Assembly: GCF_037975245.1 (NCBI RefSeq)
Contig: NC_092583.1
Location: 12,689,264 to 12,753,263, forward strand
Direction: 5' to 3'
Length of the DNA stretch: 64,000 nucleotides
DNA from: Apostichopus japonicus
Taxonomy: Eukaryota > Echinodermata > Holothuroidea > Aspidochirotida > Stichopodidae
The translations under genes were made by a program, and so were the position numbers. Numbering within the stretch: position 1 is the first letter of the stretch; each line of letters opens with the position of its first letter. Below the pieces are notes generated by a model that did not search any database, had not been told where the DNA came from, and worked only from the letters and a program-made list of their open reading frames with translations. This document shows positions 56,402 to 64,000 of the stretch, one piece after another.

Positions 56402-57614
56402 ACTAGCTAAAGTGCTATATAGGCCATCCGTCAGTTACAATTAAAGCGTAAAATGGATCAAATATTCCTTTTCATTATAAGTATGCATAACAATTAATTG
56501 ATTTCGTATATCTGTCTGCAGTTCATGAGGATAAGGGTCGCAATATGGTCCTTTTAGTATAAGCAAACAGTTCTTCCTTTGTATACGGTCAGAGACGCCG
56601 ACAGTTATCTGTATGTCTCTCAATTGGCATATGTACAAGATGTAACCATTTCTAAAGTCGATGTTGCAGACTGTGATAATGTATGCCTCTCATTACAATA
56701 CATATAGCAAGTTGTTTGATATGGTCAATGACGACAGTTATGTGTATGCCTCTCATTACAATACAAATAACAATTTGTTATCTGATATATCATGCACGGG
56801 CGACAGTGATATGTATGCCTCTCATTAACTCGACACAGTACATCAAAGAAGAATCATAAAATACATAGATTACAAAGTGCCCTTTTGGCAATCAAAAGGA
56901 CCCATTTTCGTCTTCATTTGTGTGTGTATAGTAACACGTGCTGTTTGCATGTGCCTGTTTTTTTATTTCCAAAATGCCAGTTTGATAAGAAGTTGTCATT
57001 TAAAGAAAAGTGCCATTTTACTGAAATGTTAAGAGGAAGAAATGTAACTAAGATATGTTGTGTTCTGAAACACGCATTTGTTCAAATAGGCTACTGTATT
57101 TCTTTTTTTTTTCTTTTTTTTTGTAAAGGAAATGATGTGTTTCGCTCCTACTCTATATTTTTGATAGCCTGGAGCTCTATATTTCTTGTAGCCTGGAGCT
57201 CTTGAGGGTCACAAGAGAACTTCCTCTCTCTTAAATGTTCAGTGTTAATTTAATAACTGTTATTCCCATACAAACAATTACGACAAAAGCGCCCACACAC
57301 TGGTTTTAAACATTTATCAATAAGAATTAACAGGGCCTTAAAAGTCTTCTGATTGGGCGCAGAAAGGTTGCCCAAGGGCAGGCACTATTTGCCCACCTGT
57401 GCATGCTTCAACCTATCCCCGGAGGCAACGTCAGCTAGACACCATGTCAGTTCCATAGCCCCCCCCCCCCCATCCACCCACCCAACATACCAATCCTATT
57501 AGAAATAAATCGACGCTTATGTCAGGTCCCCTCCCTCTCCCGCAAGCAACACAGTTCTTGTGATTAGTTTTCTCAGTTAATAACTACACTAATGTGGTAA
57601 TCGTGTCCACATAG
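56402..57614. other. 3' flank of the fucosyltransferase
   Basis: Includes a four-unit degenerate tandem repeat (separate entry). No gene is supported. An open frame at 56885-57205 has a low-complexity, pyrimidine-derived tail and no family likeness. Confidence 0.4.
56596..56835 (+). repeat. 62-70 bp degenerate tandem repeat downstream of the fucosyltransferase
   Basis: GTATGYCTCTCA recurs at 56611, 56681, 56743 and 56813 (spacings 70, 62, 70). Three of the four copies are preceded by ACAGTTAT or ACAGTGAT, and the second and third are followed by TTACAATACA. It lies 200-430 bp past the stop codon, so it may be part of the 3' UTR. Confidence 0.7.
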
Positions 57615-58447
57615 CCACTGCCAGGGGGTAGGAGCCGGGAGCACTGGGGGCACGTGCCACCCACTTTTTCCAAAATAGCAAATGTGCCCTACTGGCAAAT
57701 AAAATTTGCCCCTTTGATGAAGAACTGTCTTCTGGATATTTTAAGCCTTTGTTAATTTTAATATTTTATGTTAATTATTTATTTTTAGTCTCTACATGCT
57801 ATTTTTAAAATGGCATTCCATATCTTTTTGTAGCACGGTTAACAAATAAACAATCTCAATAAATAGTATTGATAGCAAACTAATATATCATATATATTTA
57901 AGTGATATGGCCAGTGTGTATCGGTTTATAGCATAAAGGCCCGGTCACACTATACCGATTTTTTATCGGAATACTATCCGATTTTCCCGGAGGAATCGAA
58001 ACAGCCAGTTTTTTGTTTGGGTCTTCTAGCCACAGTGATAAAGGACCTGATTTGCTATCTGTTGAGCCATTCCGATGTGGAATAGCCCTCTGCTAACTTT
58101 TGATATTGACTCCGTTTCCTTTTATCGGATAGCTATCCGATTTCTCTTCCGATTTTTATCGTTTTTCGATGTGACGTCACTTCAGAATGTAGTCAGTTCC
58201 AGAACTCCTCAGATTTGGAGTAGGTGTTCGAATGTTCCACTGCATTCATTACATTCACTACCACAAACCTCACTCTTCGGCCTAAAATCGGAAAAATCGG
58301 ACCGTATTCCGATAAAATATCGCTGTAGTGTGACCGGGCCTTAACGAGTGGTGGTTGTGGAATTAAATAGTGCCCCTCTGATGTTGTGCCCCCCCCCACT
58401 TTAATTTTGGAAGCTTCCTACCCCCCCCCCCCCCCTCGCTGACCACT
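57615..58447. mobile_element. Probable hAT-like element interrupted by a second element
   Basis: The left end (CCACTGCCAGGGGGTAGGAGC) and the inverted right end (CAGTGGTCAGCGAGGGGG... then GGGGTAGGAAGC) are loosely alike, and GGGGGCAC follows inside both. Candidate target sites CCACATAG and GCACAAAG agree in 6 of 8. The middle is occupied by the TIR element at 57936-58342. Assignment is tentative because both ends are diverged and contain long G/C runs. Confidence 0.45.
57936..58342. mobile_element. Nested TIR element (MITE), 407 bp, AAGGCCCGGTCACAC ends
   Basis: Long inverted ends: both start AAGGCCCGGTCACACTA and stay similar for about 55 bases (CGAT..TTTATCGGAATAC..TCCGATTTT). Inside, TATCCGATTT/ATCGGATA words recur, including the perfect 18 bp palindrome ATCGGATAGCTATCCGAT at 58124-58141. 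No transposase frame. Target duplication not clear. GGCCCGGTCACAC-ended elements occur in several animals, but I cannot assign a superfamily from the sequence alone. Confidence 0.85.
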
Positions 58448-61384
58448 GCACAAAGTCAGCTGGCAGAATTTTAAACTATGAATTCTACCATGGACTCGGA
58501 ATGTAACACAGCAGCTTGTTCACTGTATTTTTTAACAGATATCCTAATCTTTTTCATTGATTAAATATCAGAGCAAACACTAACAGCAAACACTAACAAG
58601 ATTTTAAATCTCTTCCATTCAGACAGTAGCCTTTTAGCACTGATTTGCTTTGCAGTCACATCCTAACGTGTACGTACGTGTAGTGTACTGTTTACAGTGA
58701 ATAGTATACAATGGTTGAGTGGTTCTATTCAGACGGCAGCAATCAACCAATCAGCAGCCTCGCTGAATGTTTTGATCTTGCAGTATCCTGACCTCCCGGG
58801 CCCTTAGGCGGCGATTCAAATTGTAGAACTTGTATTAGTTTTGTTTTACCTGCTGTGAAATTGAAATTTTGGAAAATGCGGGTCATGTTCTGAAATATGA
58901 AACCTACCAGTATAAGTTAGTCATACTTCCATGTAAGCCACTGGATTTTAAACCATGCAGCAGTATACATGTTTGGGAGATGATAGGCGACAGCTCGTAC
59001 TAAATGCGAAGTTGGTAAGTAATATAACCAGGGAGCTGCTACTCTATGGCCGGGAAGATTACATTGAACATTGAATGAAGGAAGCATTAGGCATTACGCA
59101 GGCACTAGGCATATGCGTGCTAACTTATCTACCAGTACAACCTGGCCAACATAATTTAAAAGATCAGTATATATGATATCAGTATATATGATATTTTTAG
59201 CTGATTCTCTAGGCTAGGTTCTTATCGTTCAAGTGTTAGCCCTATAAAAGTTAGGATACGTAGGCTATCCTACTGACACTTCAGAATGTATACTAGGCCT
59301 GCGTTTACTACTACAATTTCAGTGCCATATACCATCTGTCAAACCAAGGAAGTGGTTAATTATATATCTGTCAGAATTTCACACTAACGTGCCTTCTACC
59401 GAAGGTATACTATAGGATCATAGTCCAGCCTATATTAGGGCAGTGAACAACGTCCTAACTTAAACTGTGTAGACCTAATTATAGGCTATAGGCCTATACG
59501 TGTCATAGGAAGCTCAGTCAAAAAGTAAAGGGAAAGAAAACCGGTGGGGTCTGGGGTCTTCTCCAGAAGAATTTAGTTTGACGTTGCTACGGTTGCCCAA
59601 TTAAAACATTGAACATGTCGAGTATGTTACATCCCTTAACTTCCATTTTTCTAAACTGTACGAAATTCATCGAAATTCCCTCCTTTCAAAAACTAGTATT
59701 TTGTAAGGAAATCGAAAACAAGACGTAAATTAGAAATTTAATCATTTGATTAACTGCAGCTGGCACTCCTTTTGCTAAAACACTAAGAACACAGCTGAAT
59801 AATTTAGCACGGTCACCGAGTACCTCTAGCTCTCTTGTTGAAAATGGTAGGTAGCGGCCTAGCGGGCCCACCCCCTGTCCCAATTTCTCTGCTAAAGAGT
59901 TAGTAGCCTACTTCGATCAGTACTGCTATGAATTAAGTACATTCTTTTCATGGAGAGTTTGATAACCATCTTACATGTTATAACCTATGTAACGTCTTGT
60001 CGTACCGATAGCCTTTCTCAGCTAGGGTCCTGATGGGGGAGAGGGAGGGGCTATATGGCGTTTCTTCAGTATGAAGGGGTTTTCCGGGTCACGTACCCAA
60101 ACCCGACACATTTCTGTATGGATGGTTAACGCTTATGGTGAAATCTTTAAATATAAAATTAAGTTCATAAGTAGAATCCTAGCTGTGGCTATTCCGGAAT
60201 TTCCGCTTTTCAAGATATTATATTTAACACTGTGGCGTGCGCAAGGGAGAGGGAGGGAGGTGTCCCCTATCCGCCATCGCCAGTCGGGGAAAAAGGTTTT
60301 TATATCCATTCGGGAAGAATTTGACCAGTACGTCTGTCGGGTGTACCCCCCCCCCCCACAAACACGTACACACACACCCTTTTAACCATCTCACACGAAT
60401 GTGTTTATTATGCACCAACCTTGCACGCTATAGACCTAAGTGTAGACCAAATTTATAACTGTAGTCTTAATATGGCTTTTAAATTGAATGCAACGTTTGA
60501 CATCTAAACTTGACGACCTCAAGAACCCCGTATACATGGTAGTCGTCGTTAACGACCACAGGTCAATACCCCGTCCTTTAATAATCCTACATTAGCATCT
60601 GTCCCTAACATAAATGTTCATGCACCTACTGTCCGCCTAAATAAGTCGGGTGGATCCATAATCCCCTCACCTTTGAAATCCTGACGTGCACGCCGCTGGT
60701 GCATGTTAAAACCCTCAGTGCAGGCATACATGTTAATGTTCATCCATTTTGTCATAAATTCTACCGTGACGGAACTCATCTCGTGGTCCCACATAATACA
60801 TAAAAGTTTGAATGTACACAGGTAATTGGCACCATTGATTGTTTGTTGGTGTTACCTGAATACGCAAGGTTTACGTATACAATTGTCAATTTAGTATCTT
60901 CACTCTCGTGTACATTTCGCTTTCAAGTTTACAAGGAGGGGAAGTGGGACGCTCTACCCACCCAAACGTCCTTATACGTTGTTATGACTGACTGTTATAG
61001 TTCTTATATCAAGTTAACCATGATTGGTTATATTGGGTGCAACATACATATATTTAGTTATCCAAATGATAGTCCATTACGTTAAATATAGGATGAAAGC
61101 TTATAGAGGAAACACATAATCTTTACGGTCTTACAGATCCATTAGTAATATCATTTTCCATATGACTTGTGCTTGAAATAATTCCATGGCATGGATATAC
61201 CATTTTACCGTCACGATTGTTATAACTCTAATTTGTTGTATTTTTTTTGAATGTTTTGTCTACAGTGAAAACTATACTTTTCTCTTTCTTGCTTATAGCG
61301 TTGGTTGACTTGCAACATTTTGGTGTTAAGTTAAGGAGACGCTTTCATCGATAAAGACATCACGTGTCATTGCAAATACTGATC
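58448..61384. other. Non-coding interval upstream of the last gene
   Basis: No supported gene. A segment from about 60228 to 60700 has GGCGTGC-containing, loosely inverted ends with G/C-rich stretches (CTGTGGCGTGCGCAAGG and, inverted, GGCGTGCACGTCAGG) and may be another eroded hAT-type element. A possible acceptor (TTATAG at about 61298) suggests a 5' untranslated exon portion just before the start codon at 61385. Confidence 0.4.
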
Positions 61385-64000
61385 ATGATCCGTCTGCAGA
61401 GAGTGAAGAATCGTAAAGTTCAGACCAAAATGAAATCAAAGAAGAAAAAACGAGGTATGTGAGTTCAACATCCCCCCCCCCCCCTACTATGACTCCTCGA
61501 AAAATGTGAAAATACTAAACGTTGATGAGGTTGGTCCGTGGTTTGCTTAACGTGCACTATACGGCTATGTGATGTGTATCCTATTCTGAGAGGGAGAGAG
61601 AAATTGAGTTACAGTGTTTGAAAGGCCTGTTCATTCAATTCCTCTTCCAGTGTAGTGCTAAAAATTATTTCGTGATTCAGACCGTCACTGCCATATAGGC
61701 TACCTCATATTATTATTTTGTTGCGGTGTTGGAGGGGGAGGTCTGGGGCAACAGCCAGGGGACAGTCGATGTTTTTGGACGGGACAGATGTAAGCCTTTT
61801 TTGTGTGTCTTTCTCCCTCAACTCCCAAGTCCCCATAATTGTTGTTGGTCGCGTAACAAAAGGAGACATTTGTTACACACTGCAGCCATATTATTTTTAC
61901 CGACGACGTACATACCCATTTTTAATTACCGTATTCATTTAAAGGCCCCTCCCTGTAAGCAATCTTTACTGCGGGCGTACAGTTAGTCAATACTGCTTAA
62001 CAGAGTCTCATACTGGCGTATGTGGCGCTAAAGAAGAAGTTTTGTGGCTATCCATATATCCCAAGCCCCCTCTTCCGAGATCCCCCACTGGATAATGTAA
62101 TATGTACCTCGATAGTCACACATTATAAAAGTATATTTCAACTTGATATCTTGACTTCATATTATTTTCTCAATCGATCTTCTGCCATGTACATTTTCTC
62201 GTCAGCATCGATCAGCCGTGGAACGGAAACCGACTTTGAGAAAGTAGAGGAACCGAAAAAGAGTGAAGAAATTAGTCTCAATGATAGCTTTGGGATTTGG
62301 ATGGGTGAAAATACCTCTACACCACAGAAAAAATGTAAGTGCTTTGAAAATGGAATAATCGGTTATACTTTGGTTCCCTGCAAATTTCGTCTATGAGAGT
62401 ATATCTATACTGATTTCTGCAACTTTTTTGTTGTTGAAGAGAATGAAGTTCAGGCACAGATCCAGGGGAGGGGTTTGTGTGAGTGTGCACACTCCTCTAC
62501 TCAACCCCACACACAAACTAAAAGTAATTCTTAGCACAACTTTGCTTGTGGACCTAATTATTAACCTACAGTTACTTGAAGTCTAAATATACCGCGTCTA
62601 AATTAATTTACAGCATTAAAAGGATTCAGTAATAGGTAACGTTATTGTTTTGCCTGAATAAGAGGAACCTTATCCGATTATCTTAGTTTAGTTTAGTAGA
62701 AAAGTATGATCAGGAGGGACAATCAAGTCCCCATCAAGGACCCTACATGAAAGGGAAAAACCCCGAAGACACTTTATGAAACTTTATTACACTTTATTGC
62801 GTGTAATTCCGACATTGCCGTTTCTTAGATATTGCTAGTTGAAGTTGTTGCATCGGTATCACAAGATACCTCGAAGTTGGATGTCATAGCTGATGCACAT
62901 TGACAAAAACGTTTTCTTTCTTTCATTTTTTTTTTACCAAATTGTATTTGCTGTGGTTGCAACTTTCATTGCAGGTGTTGTGAAGCTTATATAGTAAAAA
63001 GGTACACGAGTGTTGAAGTGTACACATTTTCTGATGCATCCACTTTTAAGGTAGACAATTTATTGTAAAGTTTGAAGGGAAAAAATAACTTTGTTTTACT
63101 CTTAATTGTTAGTCTATATAGGGCATTGCAACGGTTATCACTTGCACTTTTGGTACAAAACTTGTAAAATTCAACTGAACTTATCGAAAACGGCGTGTAT
63201 GAATTCAATTGAAAATTTCAATAGGATACTGAAATCGTATTCCTCTTTAACATGGCTCAGAAATATTGTTTGTTTTATTCAGATACCACATATTGTGATT
63301 ATTATTATTATTGTTTTCAGGTCTATCCGCAGATTCCCCAGTTTGGTTTACGCATAGTCAAATCAAAATCAATGACCACTCAGCTCACTCAATCGTTCTT
63401 TTTGAAGAACCTACGTCATCTCCCGACTCAAAACCGACGCTGGATTCAGCACCGAATCAACGTAAGCAGAACAGCTCGCCAACTGAGTCCTCTACAGAAT
63501 CTACAGTAAGTCCCATACGAGGCTCGGTAGATCCGCAAAAGCTCAATTTTAGCCCCGTCGGGCAAGAAATAGATGAATCTGGTACCTTGCTATTTTATCC
63601 ATCTGGAAAAGTTTACTTTCGTAAAGGAAACGATGAAGCAGTCAACAGAGAAATGGAAACCAGTTGTCCGACCAACGAAACGGATTGTACAATTTCTCCT
63701 TCTGAACTTGACAAAACCCGACCGATCTTAGAGCCCGTTAGTTTTATGACAGATCCCGAGATTGGCAAACCTGATCTCAAGTTGGAATTCGTTGATGAAG
63801 ATATTGGAGAGGCAGAGACCGATGGTCAAATTGAGAGCGAAATTAGAAATGGGAGTGCTTCTCATGAAGCAACCGTAAAGGGCGTGCCACCGGGAACTAG
63901 TTTGACGGGAGTCCGTTTGGGACGAGACGATTTCACAAAGCAAGGCAATCAGAACTTACACTGTAATTATGAAAACATTGGTAAGGTGAAGACATCCGAC
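61385..64000 (+). CDS. Unrecognised protein, first three coding exons, runs off the right edge
   Basis: Exons 61385-61454, 62206-62334 and 63321 to beyond 64000. Phases join exactly (1+2 nt at both junctions) with donors G|GTATGT and T|GTAAGT and pyrimidine-rich acceptors. An in-frame TAA lies upstream, so ATG 61385 is the first in-frame start of this exon, with A at -3. The 293 residues seen begin with a strongly basic stretch (MKSKKKKR, nuclear-localisation-like), then acidic and Ser/Thr/Pro/Glu-rich, probably disordered sequence. The only ordered-looking piece is GTLLFYPSGKVYFRKG (about residues 170-186), vaguely like the YPSG motif of FAM194/ERICH6-type proteins, which is not enough for a call. 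The frame is open to the window end. Function unknown. Confidence 0.7.

Noticed and set aside
60228-60700. Possible further hAT-type element with GGCGTGC ends
   Set aside because: Ends match over only a short stretch and no 8 bp duplication was found, so it is mentioned but not called.
62022-62396. 124-codon plus-strand frame
   Set aside because: Only 62206-62334 is supported as an exon (acceptor and donor fit phases). The rest is intron read-through.

Overview
The window is nuclear DNA of a deuterostome invertebrate, most likely an echinoderm and probably a sea cucumber. Four things point there: intron-rich orthologues of vertebrate ciliary and ubiquitin-like genes, AT-rich non-coding DNA full of (AT)n and poly-G/C tracts, many short TIR transposons, and a roughly 350 bp repeat family that, from memory only, resembles one common in Apostichopus transcripts. 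The species call is inference. No bacterial, viral or retroviral genes were seen.

Layout. 1-13.9 kb has no confident protein gene. It holds a tRNA-like relic, a 70 bp tandem duplication, an ATCTGG-rich palindromic block, a hAT-type MITE with 8 bp target duplications, a foldback element running into a three-copy array of about 391 bp, and the first copy of the interspersed repeat. 13,978-30,960 (+) is a complete 20-exon nephrocystin-3 gene (NPHP3). Every exon phase joins, giving 1,271 residues: N-myristoylation signal, coiled coils, STAND-type NTPase and TPR repeats. 34,324-42,184 (-) is a complete 12-exon UBA5 gene, the E1 for UFM1, predicted at 456 residues. The two genes face each other tail to tail, as I recall they do in human at 3q22.1, so this looks like an old deuterostome gene pair. 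A tRNA-Ser(CGA) gene lies just upstream of UBA5. 45,095-47,158 (-) is a single-exon RING/B-box/coiled-coil/NHL (TRIM) protein. 55,121-56,401 (+) is a single-exon GT10 alpha-1,3-fucosyltransferase. From 61,385 (+) to the right edge run the first three coding exons of an unrecognised, largely disordered protein that continues outside the window.

Most interesting observations: (1) an 81 bp tandem repeat crosses the exon-intron border near the 3' end of UBA5, so each unit carries a candidate phase-0 5' splice site and isoforms differing by 27 residues are possible; (2) conserved convergent NPHP3-UBA5 order; (3) arginine in place of the Walker A lysine in NPHP3; (4) a three-copy MITE family with TTAAAGG ends; (5) a foldback that shares sequence with a neighbouring 391 bp array; (6) several hAT-type MITEs with intact 8 bp duplications, and one nested insertion.

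The genes do not form one pathway. NPHP3 acts at the ciliary inversin compartment, UBA5 in ufmylation at the ER, the TRIM protein is a likely ubiquitin ligase, and the fucosyltransferase acts in the Golgi.
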